The notes: generated by a model from the letters alone, not told the origin. A stretch of DNA of 13,012 nt from Acidobacteriota bacterium (GCA_016179005.1 JACOSF010000159.1:1-13012); one strand, 5' to 3'; shown: positions 1-7,302, counted from the first letter of the stretch. Translations and numbers: made by a program.

Positions 1-351
1 CAGATAGGCGGCAAGCTGCTGAAATGCAAGTGTGGCGGAAAGTCCGGCCATGGCTGCCAGAAGCAGCACCGGCACGACCGCAATGAAGAGGTAGGCGACG
101 ACCAGCCGGTTGCGGAGGCTCCAGAGGAGGCGGCCGCTGTACAGGGTGGTCAGGCGGTAAAGCACGTAGCCGACGATGAAAAAGTAGAAGAAGAATTCAA
201 TGAGCGTGGCCAGAAGCAGGGGCGGCTGGCGCCCTGAGGCGCGCGCCAGCCAGACCAGGCCGTACAGCACGGCGACGCTCAGGGCAAAGCGGTCCAGGCT
301 GGAGAATCGCCGCCAGAGATTCCGGATACGTTCAGGCGCAAGTGAAGACAT
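1..351 (-). CDS. N-terminal part of a multi-pass membrane signalling protein (SpoIIE-type phosphatase or sensor kinase), cut by the window edge
   Basis: An open minus-strand frame starts at ATG 351 and continues in frame to base 1, giving the first 117 residues. After a short basic N-terminus (MSSLAPERIRNLWRRFSSLD) there are hydrophobic stretches near residues 21-35 and 41-62. A WSLRNRLVVAYLFIAVVPVL-type segment then begins near residue 80. That last pattern, basic residues followed by a helix with VVP, is familiar from the N-termini of acidobacterial membrane SpoIIE/PP2C phosphatases and histidine kinases. The catalytic part is outside the window, so the class is inference. No strong ribosome binding site precedes the ATG. 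The 138-base gap upstream carries several dyad sites, which suggests its own control. It could also be an unrelated membrane sensor. Confidence 0.6.
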   Translation of the reverse strand, partial: MSSLAPERIRNLWRRFSSLDRFALSVAVLYGLVWLARASGRQPPLLLATLIEFFFYFFIVGYVLYRLTTLYSGRLLWSLRNRLVVAYLFIAVVPVLLLAAMAGLSATLAFQQLAAYL

Positions 352-364
352 TGGGATTCGTAAA

Positions 365-467
365 GCTGCGATTTACGCAGCCAGCATTTCGACTGCAGTT
401 TCCGCAGTCAACCGTATCAGAGGAGTTTGGTGAAGAGCAAATCTGACTGACTGCACCTTCCGCAGCC
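365..467. promoter_or_regulatory. Three dyad-symmetric sites in the gap between the permease and the membrane signalling gene
   Basis: The gap from 352 to 489 holds no gene. It contains three short inverted repeats: GCTGCG/CGCAGC with loop ATTTA at 365-381, GACTGC/GCAGTC with a 7-base spacer at 391-409, and a related 19-base sequence at 449-467. The last matches the middle one at 16 of 19 positions in the same orientation. A TTGACT on the minus strand (410-405 area) overlaps the middle dyad, but no convincing -10 follows. They could be operator half-sites for the gene starting at 351, or RNA hairpins behind the permease stop codon. No U-tract follows them, so they do not look like intrinsic terminators. 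Confidence 0.35.
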
Positions 468-489
468 CGTCTAAAACGCGATTACCATT

Positions 490-2028
490 CTAGGAATTCG
501 GATTCCTTACTCGACTGTGCTTTACCCCGTAGGTGAAATAAATGACCATTCCAATCACCAGCCAAACCACGAGCCGGATCCAGGTGTCTGGCGGCAAGGA
601 CGCCATCAGCAAGACCGAGACGACAATTCCCATGATGGGCACGAATGGCACCCAAGGGGTGCGAAAGGGCCGCGGCAATTCCGGATGTCGTACGCGCAGC
701 ATCCAAACGCCTGCACAGACAATCACAAAGGCCAGCAGCGTGCCGATGCTGACCAGTTGTCCGAGGATACCGATGGGAATTACCGAGGCGAATATCGCCA
801 CACACAATCCGACAATGGCCGTGGATTTCCAGGGTGTACGAAACTTCGGGTGTACCTCGCCGGCCCACTTCCAAAGCAACCCATCACGGGACATAGAATA
901 GAAGACACGCGACTGCCCCAGCAACATGACCAACATGACCGTGCTTAGTCCGGCCAGGGCGCCGGCGTTCACCATGCGGCTTCCCCAAGCCACTCCTGTT
1001 TCGCGAATCGCCAGAGAAACGGGGGCGCCGATGTTCAGCCGCGAATAGTGCACCACCCCCGTGAGCAAACCGGAGACAAGAATATAAAGAACGGTGCAGA
1101 TGGCCAGAGAACCCAGGATTCCAATAGGCATGTCTCTTTGCGGATTGCGCGCTTCCTGGGCCGCCGTGGAGACCGCATCAAATCCGATGTAGGCGAAGAA
1201 CACAACTCCGGCCGCGCGCGCAATGCCAGACCACCCATACTCGCCAAAACTGCCCCCATTGGGAGGAATGATCGGGTGCCAATTGTTCGAAGCAACGGTA
1301 GGATTTTTGAATACGTAGCCGGCAGCCACAATTATAAACGTGACCACGGCGACGAGCTTGATGAGTACGACAATCGAGTTGAAACGCGCCGATTCTTTGA
1401 TGCCGATGATAAGAATTGTTGTCACGAAGGCGATGGCCAGGAAGGCAAGAAGATTAAAGCTGGCCGTCGCATTGGGCAGCGTGTGCCAGTCAATTCCGGC
1501 ATCAGTCAAAGTTTTCTGCACGGCGGCGAGAGGCTGCCAGTTGTCTTTGTATAGAATCCAGATCCGGCCTGGAGTATCACATATCTGCGGAGGCAGCTTG
1601 ATACCGTAATCCTGCAAAAACGCCACCAACGTACTGCTCCACCCCGAGGCGACCGTGGCCGCCCCGAAGGCATATTCGAGGATTAAGTCCCAGCCAATGA
1701 TCCAGGCGAACAACTCGCCTAGCGTCGCGTAGCCGTACGTATAGGCGGACCCGGCGATGGGAATTAACGATGCAAATTCGGCGTAGCATAAACCGGCGAA
1801 GGCGCAGGCAATACCTGCCAGAACGTAAGAGAGCACGATCGCCGGACCGGCGTACTGCGCGGCAGCGGCGCCTGTAAGCACGAAAATCCCAGCGCCAATG
1901 ATGGCGCCAATACCCAGCAAGATCAGATTGACGGGACCCAGGACGCGCTTCAGCGCATGCTCGCCAGTATCCTGTGCTTCCCGGAGCAGGACATCCAGCG
2001 GTTTTCTGGCAAAGAGTGGATTTCCCAT
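490..2028 (-). CDS. APC-superfamily amino acid permease, cationic amino acid transporter (CAT/YfnA-like) type
   Basis: A 512-residue polytopic inner-membrane protein, probably a proton-coupled amino acid importer. Residues 41-53 read GAIIGAGIFVLTG, the glycine-rich unwound first helix that binds the substrate backbone in the APC superfamily. The N-terminal FARKPLDVLLREA...HALKRVLGPVNLI is typical of the bacterial CAT subgroup (TC 2.A.3.3). The segment YAEFASLIPIAGSAYTY and about 12 hydrophobic helices follow, and the length is normal for the family. The start ATG has a perfect AAAGGAG site nine bases upstream. The gene lies 45 bases behind the other permease and is probably co-transcribed with it. 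The transported amino acid cannot be read from sequence; lysine, arginine or a broad range are all possible. Confidence 0.88.
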   Translation of the reverse strand: MGNPLFARKPLDVLLREAQDTGEHALKRVLGPVNLILLGIGAIIGAGIFVLTGAAAAQYAGPAIVLSYVLAGIACAFAGLCYAEFASLIPIAGSAYTYGYATLGELFAWIIGWDLILEYAFGAATVASGWSSTLVAFLQDYGIKLPPQICDTPGRIWILYKDNWQPLAAVQKTLTDAGIDWHTLPNATASFNLLAFLAIAFVTTILIIGIKESARFNSIVVLIKLVAVVTFIIVAAGYVFKNPTVASNNWHPIIPPNGGSFGEYGWSGIARAAGVVFFAYIGFDAVSTAAQEARNPQRDMPIGILGSLAICTVLYILVSGLLTGVVHYSRLNIGAPVSLAIRETGVAWGSRMVNAGALAGLSTVMLVMLLGQSRVFYSMSRDGLLWKWAGEVHPKFRTPWKSTAIVGLCVAIFASVIPIGILGQLVSIGTLLAFVIVCAGVWMLRVRHPELPRPFRTPWVPFVPIMGIVVSVLLMASLPPDTWIRLVVWLVIGMVIYFTYGVKHSRVRNPNS

Positions 2029-2073
2029 TCGGCGTTTCTCCTTTGAAAGTCAAATCAATCCAACGTGGCCTCG

Positions 2074-3636
2074 TTAACTAGAAGCATTTCCCGACTTGTG
2101 ATGCCAAATGTAATAGACCGGAATGCCCAGCAGGACGATGAGCAATCCGGGCCAGGTGGTCTGCGTGCGATAGAGCGCCAGCACCACCATAATGGTCACC
2201 GCGGCGACGATATACAGCACCGGCACCACTGGATAGCCGAACGCGCGATAGGGCCGCGGCGCGTCCGGGCGCTTGCGGCGAAGAACGAAAATCCCCGCGA
2301 TCGTCAGGACGTAAAACACCAGCACGGAAAAAACCACGTAATCGAGAAGATTGCTGTACAGGTTGCCGTAGCGCTCCATGCCCGTGGCCGGGTCGAGCAG
2401 CGGCGCGCCAGCGACGTCGCGCAGGCGCGTGCGCGGCAGCACGAGAAGCGCGGCCCAGAGGCCCTGCAAAATCAGGCCGACCGCGGGCACGAGCTTTGCG
2501 TTGAGGCGGCCGGTGGATTTGAAGAACAGACCGTCCTTGGCCATGGCGTAATAGACGCGCGCCCCGGAAAGGATGAGACCGTTATTGCACCCGAACGTGG
2601 AGACGATGATCAGCACGGCCATGATGGTGGCCGCGGCAGGGCCAAAAATGTTCTGCAGCGCGGCGGTGGCCACGCGGTCGTCGGCGGCGTGCTGGATGCC
2701 CTGGAGGGGCAGCATCACCAGGTAGGCCACGTTAGCCAGCGTATAGAGCGTGATGACAATGCTGGTGCCCAGCGCCAGGGACAGCGGAATGTCGCGCTGC
2801 GGATTTTTCACTTCGCCGGCGGTGAAGGTGATGTTGTTCCAGGCGTCGGAGGAAAACAGCGAGCCCACCTGCGCCACACTAAAAGCCACCAGCAGTCCGA
2901 TGAAGCCGCCCCCGGCAGCAACCGTCGCAACGCCGAAGAAATCGGGGGAAATGGGTTCGGCGCCGCGCACGCCCCAAAGATTCGAGAAGTTTTCGCTGAT
3001 GGCGGCAGCGTTGCGGCCCAGCAGAATGCCCACGACAATCAGGCCGATGAGCGCCAGCGTTTTTGCCGAAGTAAAAAAATTCTGGATGAGCTTGCCGACA
3101 TGCAGGCCGCGCGTGTTCAACACGCTGAGGAACAATATGCAGGCCACGCCCACCACTTGCTGCGTGGAAAGGCTGAGCGCGTAGCCGGAAGAAATGTTGA
3201 TGGGCTTGATGATCCAGAGATCCGCGGAAATCCCGGGAATCAGCAGGCCGAGAAAGCGCGCGAAGGCCACGCCCACGGCGGCGATGGTGCCGGTTTGAAT
3301 GACGAGAAACAGCGTCCAGCCATAGAGGAAACCCCACATCGGCGAGTAGGCTTCGCGCAGGTACACATACTGCCCGCCGGCTTTGGGCATCATGGCCGCC
3401 AGTTCGCCGTAGGAAAGCGCCGCCGTGACAGTGAGGACTCCGGTGATAATCCAAACCGCGAGCAGGCCGCCGGGAGAACCCACCAGGCGCGTGATGTCGG
3501 CGGACACGATGAAGATGCCGGAGCCGATCATCGAGCCAATGACGATCATGGTCGAGTCGAGAAGCCCCAGCTCGCGGACAAACTCGCGCTGTGCGGGAAC
3601 CGCTGGGGCTGTCGTCGCTCGGACGCTATCCGCCAT
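2074..3636 (-). CDS. APC-superfamily amino acid permease (LAT-like subgroup)
   Basis: A 520-residue inner-membrane permease. Residues 34-42 read GSMIGSGIF, the substrate-binding motif of transmembrane helix 1. SYGELAAMMPKAGGQYVYLREAYSP follows, and this motif pattern matches bacterial relatives of the L-type (LAT, TC 2.A.3.8) amino acid exchangers rather than the CAT group of its neighbour. About 12 hydrophobic helices are visible, and the C-terminal part has the RRKRPDAPRPYRAFGYP loop common in this group. A GGAAGGA site eight bases before ATG 3636 supports the start. It follows thiE after a 62-base gap filled by a GC-rich hairpin. No separate promoter is evident, so it may be read through from the upstream genes. 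Substrate and direction of transport are unknown. Confidence 0.88.
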   Translation of the reverse strand: MADSVRATTAPAVPAQREFVRELGLLDSTMIVIGSMIGSGIFIVSADITRLVGSPGGLLAVWIITGVLTVTAALSYGELAAMMPKAGGQYVYLREAYSPMWGFLYGWTLFLVIQTGTIAAVGVAFARFLGLLIPGISADLWIIKPINISSGYALSLSTQQVVGVACILFLSVLNTRGLHVGKLIQNFFTSAKTLALIGLIVVGILLGRNAAAISENFSNLWGVRGAEPISPDFFGVATVAAGGGFIGLLVAFSVAQVGSLFSSDAWNNITFTAGEVKNPQRDIPLSLALGTSIVITLYTLANVAYLVMLPLQGIQHAADDRVATAALQNIFGPAAATIMAVLIIVSTFGCNNGLILSGARVYYAMAKDGLFFKSTGRLNAKLVPAVGLILQGLWAALLVLPRTRLRDVAGAPLLDPATGMERYGNLYSNLLDYVVFSVLVFYVLTIAGIFVLRRKRPDAPRPYRAFGYPVVPVLYIVAAVTIMVVLALYRTQTTWPGLLIVLLGIPVYYIWHHKSGNASS

Positions 3637-3666
3637 CGTTGCAGTCCTTCCGTGCTACGTCCAGAT

Positions 3667-3701
3667 GGCAACCCGCGCGGAACCACCGCGGGTTGCCGCT
3701 A
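3667..3701 (-). repeat. GTAGCG-headed palindrome, diverged member, carrying the thiE stop codon
   Basis: Perfect 11-bp arms (GGCAACCCGCG at 3667-3677 and its complement at 3687-3697) surround a 9-base loop. On the minus strand the element begins GTAGCGG, the same head as the three identical palindromes elsewhere in the window, and the TAG in that head (3701-3699) ends thiE. There is no U-tract, so it is unlikely to be an intrinsic terminator. It may act as a REP-like element or an RNA 3'-end stabiliser between thiE and the permease gene. Its membership of the same family is inference, because the arm sequence differs. Confidence 0.6.
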
Positions 3702-4229
3702 CAAGTTCGCGGCGCGGCGCAGGTATTCGCGCGCCTGCGCGGCGGGATCCGCAGCCGCCAGCAAGTCGCGCGCTACGGCGACGGAATCGGCGCCGGCGCG
3801 CCAGACCTGCTCCGCGTTCTCCACTGTGATGCCGCCAATGGCCACCAGGGGTTTCCGCGAGATGGAGCGGGCCCGGCGAATCAAGTCGAGGCCGACCACC
3901 GGATCGGCCTGCTGCTTCGTCGCCGTCGGGAAGATCGGGCCGACAGCAATATAGTCCGCGGAGGTAGTCTCCGCTTCCCTCACCTGGGCCTCATTGTGCG
4001 TCGAAATGCCCACCCAGCAGTGACGGCCGCAAATGGCGCGTGCATCCTCCACCGGCAAATCTTCCTGGCCGATATGGACGCCGCCTGCGCCGGCCAGGGC
4101 CGCCACGTCCGGGCGGTCGTTTACCACAAATCGCGCACCATGTCTTGCACAAATAGAGACGAGTTCGCGGGAAAGGGAAAGAAGATTGCGCGCGGAGATC
4201 TGTTTATCGCGGTACTGGATGATCGGCAA
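3699..4229 (-). CDS. thiE: Thiamine phosphate synthase, apparently 5'-truncated and overlapping the end of accC
   Basis: ThiE joins HMP pyrophosphate and thiazole phosphate to make thiamine phosphate in the cytosol. The visible sequence has the catalytic and phosphate-binding motifs: IIQYRDK (family Q-R-K), FVVND, GVHIGQED, VGISTH, GPIFPTATK and AIGGIT, followed by GADSVAVARDLL. What is missing is the first barrel strand (the usual YAITD-like segment) and helix 1, about 25-30 residues. The only start that keeps IIQYRDK and is not deep in accC is TTG 4229, giving 176 residues against the usual 205-215. No Shine-Dalgarno sequence precedes it. The frame stays open back to ATG 4349, but those 40 residues are Arg/Ser/Cys-rich and look like a shadow of accC. 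It may be a damaged gene or may mark an assembly error. The TAG stop comes from a palindromic repeat. Confidence 0.8.
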   Translation of the reverse strand: MPIIQYRDKQISARNLLSLSRELVSICARHGARFVVNDRPDVAALAGAGGVHIGQEDLPVEDARAICGRHCWVGISTHNEAQVREAETTSADYIAVGPIFPTATKQQADPVVGLDLIRRARSISRKPLVAIGGITVENAEQVWRAGADSVAVARDLLAAADPAAQAREYLRRAANL

Positions 4230-5502
4230 GGATTTTGCGATGCAGCGGAATGGTCGTCTTGACGCCCTCCACAATGAACATTTCCAGCGCGCGACGCATG
4301 CGCGAGAGAGCCTCCTCGCGGTCGCGGCCGTGCACGATGAGCTTGGCAATCAGCGAGTCGTAATAGGGCGGGATGACGGCATCGCTGTGCATGGCGGTGT
4401 CCACGCGGACGCCGGTGGAACCGGGTGTATGGAACGTGGTGACGCGACCGGCGGAAGGGGTGAACGAGTCGGGGTCTTCGGCGTTCACGCGGCATTCGAT
4501 GCTGTGCCCGCGGAACTCCAGGTTGGGAACGATTTCATCCAAGTGATCTCCGGCGGCGACGCGGATCTGCGACTTCACCAAATCCACGCCGGTAATCATC
4601 TCGGTGACGGGATGCTCCACCTGAATGCGGGTATTCATTTCAATGAAGTAGAAATTTCCCACGTCGTCCATTAGCAACTCGACCGTGCCGGCATTGGAAT
4701 AGGCGATCTTTTCGAGCGCGTGGGCGATGCGCCCGCCCATTTCCTCGCGCACATCTGCGGAGACCGCGGTGGAAGGCGACTCCTCGAGCAGCTTCTGGTG
4801 GCGCCGCTGGATGCTGCATTCGCGCTCGCCCAGATGAATCACTTTGCCGTGGCTGTCGCCGAGGACCTGGAACTCGATATGGCGCGGGCGGTCGATATAG
4901 CGTTCGATGTAAACATCGGAAATGCCGAAGGCCTGCTGGGCTTCGGCGCGGGCGCTTTGAAAGGCGGGCAACAACTCTGCGCGGGAGCGCACGATGCGCA
5001 TGCCGCGGCCACCGCCGCCGGCCACGGCCTTGATGATGAGCGGATAGCCGATCTCCCCGGCGGCGCGCAGAGCGGCATCCTCATCGGCCACCGCGCCATC
5101 GGTGCCGGGCATGATCGGAACGCCGGCCTTGGCCATTTCCCGGCGTGCGCGGTCCTTTTCACCCATCATGCGGATGGCTTCCGAGGTGGGGCCAATGAAA
5201 GTGATTTGCGAGGCCTCACAGACCTCGGCGAAGTTGGCGTTTTCGGAGAGGAAGCCGTAGCCCGGATGGATGGCGTCTACGTCGGTGATTTCCGCGGCAC
5301 TGATTACCTGCGGGATGTTCAGGTAGCTGTCCTTGCTGCGCGGAGGGCCGATGCAGATGGCCTCGTCGGCAAAGCGGACGTGCAGGGAGTTGCGGTCTGC
5401 TTCGGAATAGACGGCGACCGTCTGGATGCCCAGTTCCTTGCAGGCGCAGATGACCCGCAGGGCAATCTCTCCACGATTGGCGACGAGGACTTTACGGAAC
5501 AT
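4204..5502 (-). CDS. accC: Biotin carboxylase subunit of acetyl-CoA carboxylase, shortened at the C-terminus
   Basis: AccC carboxylates the biotin on AccB using ATP and bicarbonate, the first half of malonyl-CoA synthesis for fatty acids. It has the N-terminal FRKVLVANRGEIALRVI fold, the ATP-grasp glycine loop AGGGGRG near 161-167, HLGERECSIQRRHQK near 224-237, and MNTRIQVEHPVTEM at 289-302. The last includes the catalytic arginine at 292, the same number as in E. coli AccC. The catalytic core looks intact. The protein ends at residue 432 with ILADHPVPR, where the family normally continues about 20 residues with an F..G..T.F/Y.E segment (E. coli AccC is 449 residues). The end overlaps the thiE frame. 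No clear ribosome binding site precedes ATG 5502. The 49-base gap after accB contains a palindromic repeat. Confidence 0.9.
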   Translation of the reverse strand: MFRKVLVANRGEIALRVICACKELGIQTVAVYSEADRNSLHVRFADEAICIGPPRSKDSYLNIPQVISAAEITDVDAIHPGYGFLSENANFAEVCEASQITFIGPTSEAIRMMGEKDRARREMAKAGVPIMPGTDGAVADEDAALRAAGEIGYPLIIKAVAGGGGRGMRIVRSRAELLPAFQSARAEAQQAFGISDVYIERYIDRPRHIEFQVLGDSHGKVIHLGERECSIQRRHQKLLEESPSTAVSADVREEMGGRIAHALEKIAYSNAGTVELLMDDVGNFYFIEMNTRIQVEHPVTEMITGVDLVKSQIRVAAGDHLDEIVPNLEFRGHSIECRVNAEDPDSFTPSAGRVTTFHTPGSTGVRVDTAMHSDAVIPPYYDSLIAKLIVHGRDREEALSRMRRALEMFIVEGVKTTIPLHRKILADHPVPR

Positions 5503-5531
5503 AAAGATTCAAGGGAAGCGCACATGCAAAG

Positions 5532-5555
5532 GCGCGGGGGTAAACCCCGCGCTAC
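5532..5555 (-). repeat. GTAGCGCGGGG palindrome, copy 1, carrying the accB stop codon
   Basis: Eight-base arms GCGCGGGG and CCCCGCGC enclose a 5-base loop (TTTAC on the minus strand). The minus-strand head GTAG contributes the TAG stop codon of accB (5554-5552). It fills part of the accB-accC gap. No U-tract follows, so a role as a simple terminator is unlikely. Identical arms recur at 6098-6121 and 12519-12542, always in the same orientation relative to transcription. This looks like a REP-type dispersed element. Confidence 0.8.
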
Positions 5556-6157
5556 TTCTTTCGGGACGGGCGGATGGCGAACAGGGACTCGCCGTATTCG
5601 ACCGGCTGACCGTTTTCGACGTACCGGCGCACAATTTCGCCGGCGGCGTCGGATTCAATCTCGTTCATGAGCTTCATAGCTTCGATGATGCAGAGCACCT
5701 GGCCGGAGGTGACCTGGTCGCCCACCTTTACAAAGGCCGCGGCGCCGGGACTGGGACACTCGTAAAAGGTGCCCACGATAGGCGACTTGACCACGTGAAG
5801 ATCCTCGGCTTCCGCCACCGCTCCGGAAGGCTCAGAACGGGAAGGGGCGCCAGAGGCAGACTCAACAGAAGGGTTCGCCGAGCCATCCACCAGAATCTCC
5901 GGAGTAGCCATGGCCCCCATCCCGAAAGTTCGTGCTGGAGCCCCCGCGTGATGGGTATTGGCGGCGGGCTTCCTCAGCCGCACGCGCAGGCCGGCGTTCT
6001 CGTATTCAAACTCCTCCAGGCCATGTTGCTCCATGAAGTCCAGCATACGCTCCAAGTGGGAAAGGTCGGCGGCGGCCGGTGGCTGGGGTAGCGCAGAGCG
6101 CGGGGGTAAACCCCGCGCTACATCTTCTTTTGCGGTTTGCTTGGGTTTCTTGGCCAT
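5552..6157 (-). CDS. accB: Biotin carboxyl carrier protein of acetyl-CoA carboxylase
   Basis: AccB carries the biotin that shuttles a carboxyl group between AccC and the carboxyltransferase. The biotinyl domain is at the C-terminus: SPIVGTFYECPSPGAAAF near 125-142 (the thumb region seen in E. coli BCCP) and EAMKLMNEI with the biotinylated lysine at 162. The N-terminal dimerisation segment starts near residue 31 (DLSHLERMLDFMEQHGLEEFEYE), followed by an Ala/Ser/Pro/Gly linker. At 201 residues it is longer than E. coli AccB (156). Residues about 13-24 (VARGLPPRSALP) are the translation of a palindromic repeat copy. ATG 6157 directly follows the TAA of the peptidase gene (TAAATG), so translational coupling is likely. 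ATG 6046 would remove that extension but would also cut into the first conserved helix. Confidence 0.9.
   Translation of the reverse strand: MAKKPKQTAKEDVARGLPPRSALPQPPAAADLSHLERMLDFMEQHGLEEFEYENAGLRVRLRKPAANTHHAGAPARTFGMGAMATPEILVDGSANPSVESASGAPSRSEPSGAVAEAEDLHVVKSPIVGTFYECPSPGAAAFVKVGDQVTSGQVLCIIEAMKLMNEIESDAAGEIVRRYVENGQPVEYGESLFAIRPSRKK
6088..6121 (-). repeat. GTAGCGCGGGG palindrome, copy 2, inside the accB coding region
   Basis: The same arms GCGCGGGG/CCCCGCGC and TTTAC loop as copy 1, at 6098-6118. Here there is also an outer 7-bp dyad, GTAGCGC at 6121-6115 (minus strand) and GCGCTAC at 6094-6088, giving a 34-base element. It is read in a frame that avoids the TAG in its head, so accB stays open through it. 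Its minus-strand orientation matches that of the other copies. Confidence 0.8.
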
Positions 6158-7246
6158 TTATAGTTCGAGGAATCCCCGCTGGGCGGTGGTTAAAATCTGC
6201 GCCTCGCCAGGCGTGACCACCGCGTCATCTTCGATCCGAATCCCTCCGACGCCTTCCACATAAACGCCAGGCTCGAGGGTAACCACGTTGAAAGTTTGCA
6301 GCTTTTGTTTCTGCCCTGCCGCCAGGCGCGGTTCCTCGTGAACCTCGAGTCCCAGGCCGTGCCCTGTGCTATGGGTAAAGAACCTGTCCAGCCGGTGCTT
6401 GCGGAGGACGCTCCGCGCCGCCTCATCCACCTGGCTGGCGGTCACGCCGGCCCGGAGGGCATGGCGAGCGGCGCTCTGGGCCTCCAAAACAGCCTGGTAC
6501 CAGCCCCGAATTCTGCCCGGGGCCCGGCCAACGTACACTGTTCGGGTCAGGTCGCAACAGTAGTGGCGAAGTATAACACCCAGGTCGAGGACGACCAACT
6601 CATTTTTCCTCAGCCGCCGCCCCGAAGGACGCGCATGTGGCAGGGCGGAACGCTCCCCGAAAGCGACGATAGTCTCAAAAGCCGGTCCGCTGGCCCCCAT
6701 GCGCCTCATGCGGTACTCAATCTCCGCGGCGAGCTCGAATTCGCGGATGCCGGGCTTGATGAGGGGCAGTACGTGTTCGAAGACCCGGCTTCCCAGTTCT
6801 GCTGCTTCCTTCATGAGGACGATTTCACCGCCGTCTTTGACCGCGCGGAGGCGCTCGATCGGACTATGGACTGGTAGCCAATGGACTCTGGCGCCAGAGG
6901 CCTTGCGCAGTTGCTTGAGCTGCTGAACGGTCAGCCGCGAATCTTCGTAGCCCACCCGCCGCAGGCGGGCCCCTGTCCGCCGCAAGCGGTCACCCGCGGC
7001 AGCAAGCAAGCTGCCCTGCACAATCCCCACCGTCGCGCCGTGGACCTCGTCGGCAGCCTGAATGGTGTAACGGCTGTCCGTGAATAGCCGGGCGCCGCGC
7101 GGTTCAATCAGAAGGGCCCCGGAAGAGCCGGAGAAGCCGCACAGGTAAAGGATATTCGGCCGATGCAGGGTGAGGCAGGCATCCATCTTCGATGCCCGCA
7201 GGAGGGCGCGGATGCGCGCGAGACGCTGTGGATAGGGTGGCTGCAT
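6158..7246 (-). CDS. pepP: Xaa-Pro aminopeptidase/dipeptidase, M24B metallopeptidase
   Basis: A 362-residue cytosolic peptidase predicted to cleave the bond before proline in peptides using two metal ions. The N-terminal creatinase-like domain (residues 1-130) includes the family segment NILYLCGFSGSSGALLI. The C-terminal pita-bread domain shows all five metal ligands: D221 (VVLDLG), D232 (CDLTRT), H296 (STGHGLGL), E325 (LEPGVY) and E339 (RIEDD), plus H204 in ALPHARP. The length is typical of the short bacterial type, so the enzyme should be active. ATG 7246 sits immediately after the U-tract of the pilus operon terminator with no Shine-Dalgarno sequence, so how it is translated is unclear. 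Its stop abuts the accB start. Many bacteria have this gene near accB and accC, often with efp, which is absent here. The symbol could equally be pepQ or ypdF. Confidence 0.88.
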   Translation of the reverse strand: MQPPYPQRLARIRALLRASKMDACLTLHRPNILYLCGFSGSSGALLIEPRGARLFTDSRYTIQAADEVHGATVGIVQGSLLAAAGDRLRRTGARLRRVGYEDSRLTVQQLKQLRKASGARVHWLPVHSPIERLRAVKDGGEIVLMKEAAELGSRVFEHVLPLIKPGIREFELAAEIEYRMRRMGASGPAFETIVAFGERSALPHARPSGRRLRKNELVVLDLGVILRHYCCDLTRTVYVGRAPGRIRGWYQAVLEAQSAARHALRAGVTASQVDEAARSVLRKHRLDRFFTHSTGHGLGLEVHEEPRLAAGQKQKLQTFNVVTLEPGVYVEGVGGIRIEDDAVVTPGEAQILTTAQRGFLEL

Positions 7247-7278
7247 AAAAAACAGGGAGGAGGCCGTAGCCTCCTCCC
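7247..7278 (-). terminator. Intrinsic terminator of the pilMNOPQ operon
   Basis: On the minus strand a perfect 10-bp GC-rich stem (GGGAGGAGGC with GCCTCCTCCC, bases 7278-7255) with a TACG tetraloop is followed by TG and six T residues (7252-7247). This is a textbook Rho-independent terminator, 24 bases after the pilQ stop codon. The last T is directly followed by the ATG of the peptidase gene, so the terminator occupies that gene's entire leader. Confidence 0.85.
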
Positions 7279-7302
7279 TCCGAGGAACCCGTTGGCCGCG
7301 GT

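Noticed and set aside
3667..3697. GC-rich hairpin after thiE as a Rho-independent terminator
   Set aside because: There is no U-tract after the stem on the minus strand, and its GTAGCG head links it to the dispersed palindromes.
2065..3954. A 629-codon open frame on the plus strand
   Set aside because: It lies opposite the permease gene and the end of thiE. Its product is His/Gly/Arg/Asp-rich with no recognisable domain, as expected for an antisense shadow in GC-rich DNA.
4204..4349. Programmed frameshift making an AccC-ThiE fusion, or a ThiE start at ATG 4349
   Set aside because: No slippery heptamer is visible at the overlap, and a fusion would still lack the AccC tail and the ThiE first strand. 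The residues from 4349 to 4230 in the thiE frame are Arg/Ser/Cys-rich and unlike any ThiE N-terminus.
4720..5670. Long plus-strand open frame opposite accC
   Set aside because: AccC on the other strand is conserved along its length; the plus-strand product has no family features.
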